Positions 21,345 through 31,516 are shown, numbered from the stretch's first letter. The stretch: DNA of 64,000 bases from Asaia bogorensis (GCA_945901855.1 CAMDLT010000008.1:40743-104742), one strand, 5' to 3'. Program-made: numbers and translations. Notes: a model not told the origin generated them from the sequence alone.

Positions 21345-21940
21345 CGCCGCTTGAGCGCCAGGTTCAGCGCTTCGACATGCGGCGTGCCGTCGGCGTCGAG
21401 CGCAAACAGATGCAGCGAATAGAGATCGAGTTTTTCGGGCGGCGGGCCGGTCATGTCCCAGTTGCGCGCATGCGCATAGACCGCGCGGAACACGCCGCGA
21501 TGCGTAACGCAGATCGTGTCGCGCCCGTCGGCGGCAATCTCGGCCAGCAGGGGCAGAACGCGCGCCTGCACCATGCGCGGCGATTCGCCGCCCGGCGGCA
21601 GAAAATCGAGGCCGCGCTTTTCATTTTCCGCAAAATCGAAATTGTGCGACAGGCGCAGCTCTTCGATCGTGCGGCCTTCGAATTCGCCCCAATCCATTTC
21701 GACCAAGCGCGGGTCGGTCTCGACCTCAAGCCCCAATATCTGCGCGGTTTGGCGGCAGCGCAGCAACGGCGAGCACAAGGCGCGGAAATGCGCGAACTCG
21801 TAGGGCAAGCGGCGCTCTTCCAGAAAATGCTGCGAGCGCGGCGTGATTTCGATGTCGGCGCGCCCTTGCAGGCGCCGTGCCCCGTTCCACGCGGTGGGCC
21901 CATGGCGCATGAAGGCGACTTGGGTGCGTTTGGCGGTCAT
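21329..21940 (-). CDS. Histidine phosphatase family protein
   Basis: VAFMRHGPTAWN (RHG motif), CSPLLRCRQTAQIL, EMDWGEFEGRT, TICVTHRGVFRAV. Confidence 0.88.
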   Translation of the reverse strand: MTAKRTQVAFMRHGPTAWNGARRLQGRADIEITPRSQHFLEERRLPYEFAHFRALCSPLLRCRQTAQILGLEVETDPRLVEMDWGEFEGRTIEELRLSHNFDFAENEKRGLDFLPPGGESPRMVQARVLPLLAEIAADGRDTICVTHRGVFRAVYAHARNWDMTGPPPEKLDLYSLHLFALDADGTPHVEALNLALKRRWQRS

Positions 21941-23028
21941 GCCGCGCGCCGCAAAACGCGGTCGAACAACGCCGCTGCAGCCGGCAGATCGTGGACCGCG
22001 CGCACTTTGGCAAAGGCGGCCGCACCCATGCGCGCGCGCAGGGCCGGATCACCGCCAAGCGCCGCAAGCGCAGCGCCGAACGCGGCCGCGTCGCCCGGCG
22101 GCGTCAGCAAGCCGGTCGCACCGTCGGCAACGATGGCGGCCACGCCCGGCATGGCACCGGCCACCACGGGCAGACCGCTGGCCTGCGCCTCCAAAATCGC
22201 CATGCCAAACGCCTCGCCGATGGCGGGCCAGACATAGACGTCGCTATCGGCCAAAGCGGCGGCAATTTGCGCGCTGTCGGCCAATCCGGCGAACGCCACG
22301 CGCGGACCCAGCCCCGCAAAAGCGGCTTCGATGGCGGGCCGCGCCGGTCCGTCGCCCACAATCGTCAGACGCCAGGGTTGCACCAGATTGCCGAGCGCTT
22401 GGGCCAGAATCTCGTACGAGCGCTGTTTGTCGCCGCTGCGCATCATGCCGATCGCAAGCAGGCGCAGGGGCTGTTGGTAGCTCAAAGCGGTCTGGGCATA
22501 GTGCGCGGCTTCCAGAAACGGCGGTTGCAAATAGTGTGCGGTCGCAGGCGCACGAAAGGCATCGATCGCGCGCGCATCGCCTGGATTGAGCGACACGATC
22601 GTCGTCGCTTGGGCAAGTGCGGCCAGCGTGGCGCGATGGCCGATATCCCATGCACCGCCCGCCCGTTTGTTGGCGATCGACGCTTCGACGACCACATAGG
22701 GAATGCCAAGCCCGCGCGCCACCGCCGGCCCCAGATGGTCGGGCGCTTTGTAATAAAGATGGTAGGTGAGCCACGCTTGCGGGCGCTGACTTACCGGGCG
22801 CGCCAGATAGCGGCGCAGCAGCCGCTCGGCCAGCCGCGCCCCCAGCAAGGCCAGCCGCAATTGGCGCAAGCGATTGCCGCTGGCATCGCGGCTGCGAAAG
22901 CGCGCCGCCCATTCCACCCGATGGCCGCCTTGTTGGAGAGCCTGCGCGATCAGCCGGGCCATGCGGCGATCGCCGGAGGGCACCGGATCGTCGGGCGGCT
23001 TCAAGGGGGCATAGGCTGCGACAAGCAT
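21937..23028 (-). CDS. Glycosyltransferase family 4/1 protein
   Basis: MLVAAYAPLKPPDDPVPSGDRRMARLIAQAL; LTIVGDGPARPAIEAAFAGL; SDVYVWPAIGEAFGMAILEAQASGLPVVAGAMPGVAAIV. Confidence 0.88.
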   Translation of the reverse strand: MLVAAYAPLKPPDDPVPSGDRRMARLIAQALQQGGHRVEWAARFRSRDASGNRLRQLRLALLGARLAERLLRRYLARPVSQRPQAWLTYHLYYKAPDHLGPAVARGLGIPYVVVEASIANKRAGGAWDIGHRATLAALAQATTIVSLNPGDARAIDAFRAPATAHYLQPPFLEAAHYAQTALSYQQPLRLLAIGMMRSGDKQRSYEILAQALGNLVQPWRLTIVGDGPARPAIEAAFAGLGPRVAFAGLADSAQIAAALADSDVYVWPAIGEAFGMAILEAQASGLPVVAGAMPGVAAIVADGATGLLTPPGDAAAFGAALAALGGDPALRARMGAAAFAKVRAVHDLPAAAALFDRVLRRAA

Positions 23029-24236
23029 GATCGCAGCAATTGGTAGAGCGCTTTGCACCCGCGTGCGAATGGAAAATCGTCGCGCACGCGCTTTTCGGCG
23101 GCGCTCCCCAATTGCCGGCGCCGCATCGGGTCGGCGATCAAAGCGCCAAGGGCAGCGGCCAAAGCGGCCGGATCTTGGGGCGGAACCAGCACGCCGCAGT
23201 CGGGCGTGACGAATTCGGGGATCGCGGCCGTATCGGTTGCGACCAGCGCCAAACCTTGGCTCGCCGCTTCCATCAGCACGTTGGGCAGGCCGTCGCGGTC
23301 GCCGTCGTCGGCAATGCGGCTTGCCAGCACGAACAGATCGCCTGCCTGCAGCGCCGCCAAAATGGCGCTTTGGTCTTGCGGGCCGTGCCAGTCGATGCGC
23401 CGCTCGATGCCTGCGGCGGCGGCTTGGGCTTGCAGCACGTCCTTGAGCGGCCCGCCGCCGATATGGATCAAGCGCCAAGCGATTTTTGGGTCGAGCTGCG
23501 CAAGGGCGGCAATCAGATCGTCATAGCCTTTTTTGGCGACAAGGCGGCCGACAGAGAGGATCTGGACCGGATCGTCTGCGTTGCTGCCGTCGCGCGGCGC
23601 CGGGCGGTGCGCAGGTGCAGGCCAGCGCGTCAGATCCAGACCGTGATAGATCAGATGCGTTTTGCCGGGCACCAGCGCGTTTAGATGCCGCGCGCCCGCC
23701 GCCGTGCAGGTCGTGCACCATTTCATGTCGCGCAGCTTTTCGCGCTTCTCCCAGTCGGGCGTGGTCCAAATATCTTTGGCATGCGCAGATGTCGACCAGC
23801 CCAACGCGCGCATCTGGCTCGCATAGCGCGCGACCGATCCGGGCGTATGGATGAAATGCGCGTAGAGATGTGCTGTGTCCGCGTGCATTTCGGCCGCCAG
23901 CACGCAGGCCTGGCCAAAGCGCCGCACGCGGTTGGCCGTGCGGTCGCGCGCCAAATCGCGCCAAAATGCGGCCAGCGCCGCCCGGTAGCCGGGCAAGCGG
24001 CGCGCAATCCGCCAGCCGCGCCAGACGCGCAAGGGCTCTTGCCCCAAATATTCCGGCAGATAGCGCACGCGTGCCCTGAGCTTCAGATGCAAGGCGTGCT
24101 GGCGCGTGTCGGTCGGATGGCGCAGCGACCACAGATCGAGCGTCAAGCCCTGCGCTTCGAGCCCGACCAGCTCCTGCGCCACGAAGGTTTCCGAAAGGCG
24201 CGGCCAGCCTTTGACGATGACGGCAAGCCGGGTCAA
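23001..24236 (-). CDS. Glycosyltransferase family 4 protein
   Basis: VKGWPRLSETFVAQELVGLEAQG; SVGRLVAKKGYDDLIAAL; ASRIADDGDRDGLPNVLMEAASQGLALVATDTAAIPE. Confidence 0.9.
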   Translation of the reverse strand: MTRLAVIVKGWPRLSETFVAQELVGLEAQGLTLDLWSLRHPTDTRQHALHLKLRARVRYLPEYLGQEPLRVWRGWRIARRLPGYRAALAAFWRDLARDRTANRVRRFGQACVLAAEMHADTAHLYAHFIHTPGSVARYASQMRALGWSTSAHAKDIWTTPDWEKREKLRDMKWCTTCTAAGARHLNALVPGKTHLIYHGLDLTRWPAPAHRPAPRDGSNADDPVQILSVGRLVAKKGYDDLIAALAQLDPKIAWRLIHIGGGPLKDVLQAQAAAAGIERRIDWHGPQDQSAILAALQAGDLFVLASRIADDGDRDGLPNVLMEAASQGLALVATDTAAIPEFVTPDCGVLVPPQDPAALAAALGALIADPMRRRQLGSAAEKRVRDDFPFARGCKALYQLLRSCLSQPMPP

Positions 24237-24279
24237 GCTCCGCTCGTCTCGAGTCGCAAGGGGCGGGTTGCCGGTCAGG

Positions 24280-24855
24280 CTATGGACCCGCCATCAAGCG
24301 GCCGCCGACAGCTTGTCCCAGCACGCTGTCGGACAAGACCGGATAGCGGCGGGAGTCGAACAGTTGGTAGTGCCACCATTCGCGCGAATAGAAATCCCAG
24401 CCGGCGGCCGACATCAGCCCGAGCAGCACCAGCCGATTGCGCTGCGCTTCGACGCCAATGGCGGTTTCCCCGTGAGAGGACAGATGCGTAAATTCGTCGA
24501 AGCCGGTGCCAAAATCGAGCTCTTGGCCCGTCCGGCCGTCGATCAGCGCAAGATCGACCGCCACCCCGCGCGAATGCGGCGAGCCGCGCCGCGGATCGGC
24601 GAGAAAATCGGGATCTGGGCGGAAATTCCACAACGCCCATTGCGCTTCGGAGGGCCGGAACGCGTCGAAAATCTTGAAGCGCAGACCCAGCGCCGCGGCC
24701 AAGCCGATCGCGCGCTGCAAGGCGTTCGCGGCATCGCGATGCAGCCATGCTTTTGCATTGGCATAGACCGGCTTGCCGGTAAAATTGTCGGCCGTCGCGT
24801 AGCGCAAATCGATCTCGACATCGAATTGCGGCGCGACAATGGGCACCAAAACCAT
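24280..24855 (-). CDS. M15-family D-Ala-D-Ala dipeptidase (VanX/DdpX-like)
   Basis: VEIDLRYATADNFTGKPVYANAKAWLHRDAA, IFDAFRPSEAQWALWN, GSPHSRGVAVDLALID, FYSREWWHYQLF: VanX-type zinc and catalytic motifs. Confidence 0.88.
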   Translation of the reverse strand: MVLVPIVAPQFDVEIDLRYATADNFTGKPVYANAKAWLHRDAANALQRAIGLAAALGLRFKIFDAFRPSEAQWALWNFRPDPDFLADPRRGSPHSRGVAVDLALIDGRTGQELDFGTGFDEFTHLSSHGETAIGVEAQRNRLVLLGLMSAAGWDFYSREWWHYQLFDSRRYPVLSDSVLGQAVGGRLMAGP

Positions 24856-24869
24856 GCGGCACTCTTAGC

Positions 24870-25505
24870 ATGAAAATTCTGGCTTTCGATACGAGCTTTG
24901 CCGCCGTTTCGGCCTGCGTTCTGGTGGACGGGCAGGTGTGCGCCTACCGCCATGTGCCGACCGCGCGCGGCCATGCCGAACTGCTGCTGCCGCTGCTGGC
25001 CGACTTGCTGGCGCAAGCGGGGCTTGGCGCCGGTGCGATCGCGCGCGTCGCGGTGGTGCGCGGTCCCGGCCACTTCACGGGTTTGCGTGCCGGGATCGCC
25101 GCTGCCCAAGGGTTTGCCGCCGCCAGCGGCGCCGCGTTGATCGGGTTCGACGCGTTTGCGGTTGTCGGCGCCCAAATGGGCGCACCGGCCGCTGACGAGC
25201 ATCGGCTGATCGCGTTCGATTCCAAACGTGCGGAGGCGTTTGTCCAGCTGGGCGAAACGCTGCCGACTGCCTGCGCTGCCGCCGATTTCGACCCGCCCGG
25301 CGCTGCGTTTTTGGTGGGCGGCGACCGCGCCGAACTTTTTGCCGCGCGTCTGCGCACGCTTGGCAAGCGCGCGCGCGTCGATCCGGGCCCGCCTTTGCCC
25401 GACGCAAAAACGCTGGCCGTTCTGGCGCAAAACGCCGTCGCGGCCGGGCCGCTTTTGCCGCTTTACATCCACCCCCCTGCCACCAGCGCGCCCAAACCCG
25501 CATGA
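24870..25505 (+). CDS. tsaB: tRNA threonylcarbamoyladenosine biosynthesis protein TsaB
   Basis: MKILAFDTSFAAVSACVLVDGQV, RGPGHFTGLRAGIAAAQGFAAA. Confidence 0.93.
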   Translation: MKILAFDTSFAAVSACVLVDGQVCAYRHVPTARGHAELLLPLLADLLAQAGLGAGAIARVAVVRGPGHFTGLRAGIAAAQGFAAASGAALIGFDAFAVVGAQMGAPAADEHRLIAFDSKRAEAFVQLGETLPTACAAADFDPPGAAFLVGGDRAELFAARLRTLGKRARVDPGPPLPDAKTLAVLAQNAVAAGPLLPLYIHPPATSAPKPA

Positions 25506-25954
25506 TCGAAATCCATCCGGTCGATACCGCCTACAGTGCGGTGCTGTCGGCGCTGCATTGCGAATGTCTGGACGAAGCCTGGGGCCCCGGCGCGATGGCC
25601 GAGGTCATGCGCTCGCCCGGCGTCTATGCGCTGATGGCGTTCGACGGCGAAATGCCGGTCGGTTTTGCCATCGGCCGCTTGGCGGGCGATGCAGCCGAAT
25701 TGCTCAGCCTTGGCGTGCGGCGCGCGCTGCGTCGCAACGGCATCGGACGCGCGCTGGTGGTGGCGATGGCGTCTTGCGTGCCGCGCGCGACGGCCGTGTT
25801 TTTGGAGGTTGCCGAGGACAATCCGGGCGCGCTTGCGCTCTATCGCAGGCTTGGTTTTGGCGATGTCGGGCGCAGGGCCAACTATTACGCGCGCGGCCAG
25901 GGCCGATTTGCGGCAGCCCTGACCTTGTCGGCCGCGCCCGAAACTGTGCGATGA
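25502..25954 (+). CDS. rimI: Ribosomal-protein-alanine N-acetyltransferase (GNAT)
   Basis: ATGA overlap with tsaB; GNAT motifs LSLGVRRALRRNGIGRALV, FLEVAEDNPGALALYRRLGFGDVGRRANYY. Confidence 0.88.
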   Translation: MIEIHPVDTAYSAVLSALHCECLDEAWGPGAMAEVMRSPGVYALMAFDGEMPVGFAIGRLAGDAAELLSLGVRRALRRNGIGRALVVAMASCVPRATAVFLEVAEDNPGALALYRRLGFGDVGRRANYYARGQGRFAAALTLSAAPETVR

Positions 25955-26032
25955 TTTGCCGATACTTGCGTGCTGGACCCCCAATAACTACCTATGCCTG
26001 ACTGGATACAGGCGAAATCAGGGGGTATTGGG

Positions 26033-26455
26033 GTGAGCGACGACAAATCAAACGATATTCTTGCGTTGACGGCTTCTATAGTTGCCGCCCACGTTTCCAA
26101 AAATGCGCTGGCAGCGGACGAGCTTCAGGGCCTTATTCGTCAAACTTATCAGACGCTTGTTGGCCTCGACGGCGGCGTTGTACCGGCCGAACGACCGCAG
26201 CCCGCAGTGACGATCAAAAAATCGGTGACCAGCGATTACATCGTTTGTCTGGAAGACGGCAAAAAACTCAAGATGTTGAAGCGCCATCTCAAATCGGCCT
26301 ACAACATGACGCCCGAGCAGTATCGCGAGCGTTGGGGATTGGCGCCCGACTATCCGATGGTTGCCCCCAATTATGCCAAAAAGCGCAGTCAGTTGGCGCG
26401 CGCGTTGGGGTTGGGGACCAAAGCCAAGCGGCGGCGCGGAGCCACCGGCGACTGA
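26033..26455 (+). CDS. mucR: MucR/Ros-family transcriptional regulator
   Basis: GTG start; ASIVAAHVSKNALAADELQGLIRQTYQTL; YIVCLEDGKKLKMLKRHLKSAYNMTPEQYRERWGLAPDYPMVAPNYAKKRSQLARALGLG. Confidence 0.93.
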   Translation: MSDDKSNDILALTASIVAAHVSKNALAADELQGLIRQTYQTLVGLDGGVVPAERPQPAVTIKKSVTSDYIVCLEDGKKLKMLKRHLKSAYNMTPEQYRERWGLAPDYPMVAPNYAKKRSQLARALGLGTKAKRRRGATGD

Positions 26456-26591
26456 CAGCCGGCGCCTTGCGCGCAGCGAGCGACACAACGTCACTGCGTT
26501 GACATAATTTTCGGTTACACCAGCGCCATCGCATTCATTTGTCTCGAGTCGCACGAACCGCGCGGGACCAAGGAAAGAGGTGGCGTTCAAC

Positions 26592-27071
26592 ATGCCGGAC
26601 GGACACGGGAGCACCTCAGCGATGTCGCAGCGAATCGAGCAACTTTGCGCCGACAAAGGCCTCAAAATGACCGGCCAGCGTCGCGTCATTGCGCGCGTGC
26701 TTTCCGAATCCAGCGACCATCCGGATGTCGAACAGGTCTATCGCCGGGCGGCAGCGATCGATCCGCGCATTTCGATCGCGACCGTGTATCGCACGGTCAA
26801 GCTGTTCGAAGAGGCAAGTATTCTGGCCCGTCTCGATTTCGGCGACGGACGCTCGCGCTACGAAGAAGCGCCCGAAGAACATCACGACCACCTGATCGAC
26901 ATGAAAAGCGGCACGGTAATCGAGTTCCACAACGAAGAAATCGAGCGCCTGCAAAAAGAAGTGGCGCGTCGGCACGGGTTCGAACTGGTCGGCCATCGGC
27001 TCGAACTGTACGGCGTCCCTTTGGGCTTCACCGACGCAACGCTTCCGAAAAAGAAGGACAGTTCGCCATGA
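26592..27071 (+). CDS. fur: Fur-family transcriptional regulator
   Basis: CADKGLKMTGQRRVIARVL, ISIATVYRTVKLFEEASIL, EEHHDHLIDMKSGTVIEFHNEEIERLQ. Confidence 0.9.
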   Translation: MPDGHGSTSAMSQRIEQLCADKGLKMTGQRRVIARVLSESSDHPDVEQVYRRAAAIDPRISIATVYRTVKLFEEASILARLDFGDGRSRYEEAPEEHHDHLIDMKSGTVIEFHNEEIERLQKEVARRHGFELVGHRLELYGVPLGFTDATLPKKKDSSP

Positions 27072-27919
27072 CCGCTTCCGCCCTCTCTTTGTTCGACATC
27101 GGCGACGCGACGATCCGCTCGGGCGCCTTGGAAGTGCGCTTGGCCCGCAGCCGCTTCGAAATCGACGCGGCGCAACGGCTGCGCTACCGCGTGTTTGTCG
27201 ACGAGATGGGCGCCAAGCCTGTCGGCGCCGCCGCAGACCAAGGGCGCGATGCCGACAAGTTCGACGAATATTGCGACCATCTGCTGGTGCTCGACCATTC
27301 GGCGGGCGACACTGCGCAAATCGTCGGCACCTACCGGTTGCTGCGCCGCTCGGTCGCCGAGCGCCACGACGGGTTCTATTCCGCAGGCGAATTCGACATT
27401 TCGCGCATGCTGTCGATGGAAGGCGAGCTGCTCGAGCTTGGCCGTTCGTGCGTCGACAAGGCGCATCGCAACCGCCCGACCATGCAGCTCCTTTGGAAGG
27501 GCATTGCGGCCTACGTGTTCGCGCACGACGTCAAAATGCTGTTCGGCTGCGCAAGCTTGCCCGGCACGGATGTCGCGGCACATGCGGGCGCGCTTGGCTA
27601 TTTGCACCACAACCATCTGGCGCCCGAAGCCATCCGCGCGCGTGCGCTGCCCGAACGATTCGTTGCGATGGATCTGGTGGCCGCCGACAAAACGAGCCAC
27701 GCCGACGCGTTGGGCGCGTTCGACGCGCGCACCGCGATCGCGGCATTGCCGCCGCTCATCAAAGGTTATCTGCGGGTCGGCGGATATGTCGGCGAAGGCG
27801 CCGTGATCGACCGCGAATTCAACACGATCGACGTTTGCATCCAGGTCGTGACGGATGCGGTGACCGACAAGTACTTCAAGCATTACAGCCGCGAGGTCGG
27901 CACGTCTGGTCCGGGCTGA
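27068..27919 (+). CDS. olsB: Ornithine-acyl[ACP] N-acyltransferase-like GNAT protein
   Basis: LEVRLARSRFEIDAAQRLRYRVFVDEMGA, FDEYCDHLLVLD, LELGRSCVDKAHRNRPTMQLLWKGIAAYV; followed by a PlsC-like acyltransferase. Confidence 0.85.
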   Translation: MTASALSLFDIGDATIRSGALEVRLARSRFEIDAAQRLRYRVFVDEMGAKPVGAAADQGRDADKFDEYCDHLLVLDHSAGDTAQIVGTYRLLRRSVAERHDGFYSAGEFDISRMLSMEGELLELGRSCVDKAHRNRPTMQLLWKGIAAYVFAHDVKMLFGCASLPGTDVAAHAGALGYLHHNHLAPEAIRARALPERFVAMDLVAADKTSHADALGAFDARTAIAALPPLIKGYLRVGGYVGEGAVIDREFNTIDVCIQVVTDAVTDKYFKHYSREVGTSGPG

Positions 27920-27924
27920 TCGCT

Positions 27925-28710
27925 TTGGACAAGATTGCCTCGGGAACTTTGGCGTTCTTGCGCGCCGCCGCATATGTGGCGCTCACCGTTCCGCTGATGC
28001 CGCTGCAAGCGCTGTTTGTGGCGCTCGATTGGCGCCAGGCGGCGTCGCTGCCGCGCTGGTACCATGCGCGCTGCGCGCGCCTGTTCGGCGTCGACATCAA
28101 GATCGTCGGCATGCCGGTTGCCGACCGCCCCGTGCTGTTTGTTTCCAACCATGTGTCGTACATGGACATCGTGGCGCTGTCGGCGGTCGCGGAAGTCAGT
28201 TTCGTTGCCAAAAGCGAAGTCGCCGCGTGGCCGTTTTTCGGCTGGCTTGCCAAGCTGCAACGCACGGTTTTTGTCGGCCGCCAGCGCAATAAAGTCGCCG
28301 ACGAAAAATCGGTCCTCGAGCGCCGATTGGCGCAAGGCGGCGCGCTGGTGCTGTTCGCCGAAGGCACCACGGGCGACGGCAACCGCACGCTTCCTTTCAA
28401 AAGCGCTTTGTTTGCCGCAGCCGAACGCGCGGGCGTACGCGTGCAGCCGGTGACGATCGCCTACACGCGGCTCGACGGCATGCCGCTCTGCCGCTCGTTA
28501 CGTCCGGCGGTCGCTTGGTATGGCAGCATGGAATTGCTGCCGCATTTGTGGCGTTTAATTGGTCTCGGGCGCCTCGGGGTCGAAATCGTCTTTCACCCGG
28601 CCACGTCGCTGGCCCAAGCAGGTTCCCGCAAAGCCTTGTCCCATCACTGCGAATCGACGATTTCCCGAACCCTTGCAAACGCCAATGCCGGGCGGCCGGT
28701 CGCAGCTTGA
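27925..28710 (+). CDS. olsA: 1-acyl-glycerol-3-phosphate/lyso-lipid acyltransferase (PlsC/OlsA family)
   Basis: TTG start; VLFVSNHVSYMDIVAL (NHxxxxD), LVLFAEGTTGDGNRTLPFKSALF. Confidence 0.82.
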   Translation: MDKIASGTLAFLRAAAYVALTVPLMPLQALFVALDWRQAASLPRWYHARCARLFGVDIKIVGMPVADRPVLFVSNHVSYMDIVALSAVAEVSFVAKSEVAAWPFFGWLAKLQRTVFVGRQRNKVADEKSVLERRLAQGGALVLFAEGTTGDGNRTLPFKSALFAAAERAGVRVQPVTIAYTRLDGMPLCRSLRPAVAWYGSMELLPHLWRLIGLGRLGVEIVFHPATSLAQAGSRKALSHHCESTISRTLANANAGRPVAA

Positions 28711-28758
28711 AGCGGGCCTTCGGGCAATGCTAGTTTCGGCGATGGATTTTGGCGACGC

Positions 28759-30108
28759 GTGAAAAAACTCCATATCAAAACATATGGCTGCCAGATGAAC
28801 GTTTACGACTCCGGCCGTATGGCGGATGTCCTGGCGCCGCTTGGCTATCGGCAGGTCGATCGGCCCGAAGGGGCCGATCTGGTGATTTTGAACACTTGCC
28901 ATATCCGCGAAAAAGCCGCCGACAAGGTTTTCTCCGAGCTTGGCCGGCTCAAACCGCTCAAGGATCGCGACGGCACGTTGCTGGCCGTCGCGGGGTGCGT
29001 CGCGCAAGCGGAGGGCGCGGCCATTCTTGCGCGAGCGCCCTATGTCGATGTGGTGCTTGGCCCCCAAGCCTACCACCGGTTGCCGGAATTGGTGGCGCTG
29101 GCGGCGCGCGGCGCCGGGGCTGCGCTCGACACCGATTTTCCGGTCGAAGTGAAGTTCGACCATCTGCCAGCGCCGGCCGCAACGCAGGGCGTATCGGCAT
29201 TTTTGACGGTGCAGGAAGGCTGCGACAAATTCTGCACGTTTTGCGTAGTGCCCTATACGCGCGGCGCCGAATATTCGCGGCCCCCCGCCTCCATCGAAGC
29301 CGAAGCGCGTGCACTGGTCGCGGGCGGTGCTCGCGAAATCACGCTGCTGGGCCAGAACGTCAACGCCTATCACGGGCTCGACGAAACCGGCGCCGAGCTG
29401 GGTTTGGCGGCTTTGGTGCGGCGCTTGTCGGGCATCGAGGGGTTGGCGCGATTGCGCTACATGACGTCGCATCCGCGCGACATGGACGATGCGCTTGTCG
29501 CCGCGCACGCCGACGCGCCCAAGCTGATGCCGTTTTTGCATTTGCCCGTACAGTCGGGCGCGGACCGCATTCTGGACGCGATGAATCGCGGCCACACGAG
29601 CGCGCAGTTTTTCGATCTGGTCGCGCGGCTGCGCCAGGCGCGGCCCGATCTGGCTTTTTCAAGCGATTTCATCGTGGGGTTTCCGGGCGAAACCGAGGCC
29701 GATTTCGAGGCGACGTTGGCGCTGGTGGAGCGCGTGGGCTTCGCGCAATCTTTTTCCTTCAAATATTCGCCGCGTCCCGGCACGCCCGCATCCTTGCTCG
29801 ATGTCCAGGTGCCCGAGGCGGTCAAGGACGCGCGCTTGCAGCGCCTGCAGGATCTGCTGCGCCTCCAGCAAGACGCCTTCAACCGCAGCCTGCTTGGCCG
29901 GACGGTTCCGGTCCTGTACGAGCGCGCCGGGCGCAATGCGGGCCAGATGGTCGGCAAAACGCCGTGGCTCCAGCCCGTGCATGCGCCTGCCGACGGCGCG
30001 GTCGCGGGCCGGGTTCTTGCAACGAAGATCCTATCGCTCGCGGCAAATTCGCTGGGCGGCACCATCGTCGACGAAACGCATCGATCCACAGAAAGGCGGT
30101 CGGCTTGA
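28759..30108 (+). CDS. miaB: tRNA-2-methylthio-N6-dimethylallyladenosine synthase
   Basis: GTG start; [24 protein letters not shown]; radical-SAM [25 protein letters not shown] tail. Confidence 0.96.
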   Translation: MKKLHIKTYGCQMNVYDSGRMADVLAPLGYRQVDRPEGADLVILNTCHIREKAADKVFSELGRLKPLKDRDGTLLAVAGCVAQAEGAAILARAPYVDVVLGPQAYHRLPELVALAARGAGAALDTDFPVEVKFDHLPAPAATQGVSAFLTVQEGCDKFCTFCVVPYTRGAEYSRPPASIEAEARALVAGGAREITLLGQNVNAYHGLDETGAELGLAALVRRLSGIEGLARLRYMTSHPRDMDDALVAAHADAPKLMPFLHLPVQSGADRILDAMNRGHTSAQFFDLVARLRQARPDLAFSSDFIVGFPGETEADFEATLALVERVGFAQSFSFKYSPRPGTPASLLDVQVPEAVKDARLQRLQDLLRLQQDAFNRSLLGRTVPVLYERAGRNAGQMVGKTPWLQPVHAPADGAVAGRVLATKILSLAANSLGGTIVDETHRSTERRSA

Positions 30109-31070
30109 GTGCTCCCATCGTGCTGGCGTTCGACGATACGTCGCTGCTGACGCTGCTTTTCGGCGAGCACGACCGCCATCTGGCGCGCATCGAGCAAATG
30201 CTCGGGGTCGCCATCGTGTCGCGCGGCAACCAGGTGCGCATCCAGGGCCCGCATTCCGCCATGGAAGCCGCGCGCGATGCGCTCACCGCCGTCTACACGA
30301 AACTCCAAAAAGGGATGAATGTCGACATGGGCGAAGTGGAAGCAGCCGTGCGCCTCTCGCAGCCGCGCAGCGCCGAAGACGGGCTCGATCTGTTCGGCGC
30401 CGAGGGGCTGGCGATCACCACGCGCAAGCGGCGGGTGGCGCCGCGCACGCCCAACCAAGGCGCGTATCTCAAGGCGCTGAAGCTCAACGAGCTGGTGTTC
30501 GGCATCGGACCTGCGGGCACGGGCAAGACCTATCTTGCGGTCGCGATGGCGGTCGACGCGCTCACCTCGGGCAAAGTCGATCGCATCATCCTGTCGCGCC
30601 CTGCCGTCGAGGCGGGCGAGCGGCTTGGCTTTTTGCCGGGCGACATGCGCGAGAAGGTCGATCCCTATCTGCGCCCGCTTTACGACGCGCTCTACGACAT
30701 GCTGCCGGGCGAGCAGGTGACCAAGCGCCTGGCGACCGGCGAGATCGAAATCGCGCCGCTGGCGTTCATGCGCGGGCGCACGCTTGCCAACGCGTTCGCG
30801 ATTCTGGACGAAGCCCAGAACACCACCGCGATGCAGATGAAAATGTTTCTGACGCGCCTTGGCGAAGGCAGCCGAATGGTGGTGACGGGCGATCTTACCC
30901 AGGTCGATCTGCCGCCGGGCACGCGCTCGGGCCTTGCCGACGCGCTCGAAGCGCTCGAAGGCGTCAAGGGCATCGGCACGGTGCGCTTTCTGAACCAGGA
31001 TGTCGTGCGCCATCCGCTGGTCGGGCGCATCGTCGATGCGTACGACGCCAGGGACGGAGCCAAGAAATGA
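30105..31070 (+). CDS. PhoH-family ATPase
   Basis: TTG start overlapping miaB stop; [84 protein letters not shown]. Confidence 0.93.
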   Translation: MSAPIVLAFDDTSLLTLLFGEHDRHLARIEQMLGVAIVSRGNQVRIQGPHSAMEAARDALTAVYTKLQKGMNVDMGEVEAAVRLSQPRSAEDGLDLFGAEGLAITTRKRRVAPRTPNQGAYLKALKLNELVFGIGPAGTGKTYLAVAMAVDALTSGKVDRIILSRPAVEAGERLGFLPGDMREKVDPYLRPLYDALYDMLPGEQVTKRLATGEIEIAPLAFMRGRTLANAFAILDEAQNTTAMQMKMFLTRLGEGSRMVVTGDLTQVDLPPGTRSGLADALEALEGVKGIGTVRFLNQDVVRHPLVGRIVDAYDARDGAKK

Positions 31071-31516
31071 ACGCCGACATTCGCGTCGCGATTTTCGATC
31101 CGCGCTGGCGCCGCCATTGGCGCCAGGCCGAATGGCGCGTGCGCCAGGCGGTGGCGGCGGCCCGCGAAAATGCCGGCGCGGGGGCGATCGACGTGGCGCT
31201 GGGCGACGACAAGCTGCTGCGCGCGCTCAATCGCGATTTTCGCGGCCGCGACAAGGCCACCAACGTGCTGTCGTTCGCCTCGGGTCCGGGGGCGGGCGAC
31301 ATCGCGCTGGCCTTCGAGACGTGCGCCAAGGAAGCCAAACGCCAGCAAAAGTCGCTGTCCCAGCATGTGCGCCATCTGGTCGTGCACGGCACGCTGCATT
31401 TGCGCGGGTTCGACCACGAAAATTCCGCCGACGCGGTCGCGATGGAAGCGCTGGAGCGGCGCGTGCTGCGCCGCCTGGGACTGCCCGACCCCTATCGCAT
31501 GGGACGCGCGGCATGA
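31067..31516 (+). CDS. ybeY: Endoribonuclease YbeY
   Basis: HLVVHGTLHLRGFDHENSADAVAMEALERRVLRRLGLPDPY (HGxLHLxGxDH). Confidence 0.95.
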   Translation: MNADIRVAIFDPRWRRHWRQAEWRVRQAVAAARENAGAGAIDVALGDDKLLRALNRDFRGRDKATNVLSFASGPGAGDIALAFETCAKEAKRQQKSLSQHVRHLVVHGTLHLRGFDHENSADAVAMEALERRVLRRLGLPDPYRMGRAA

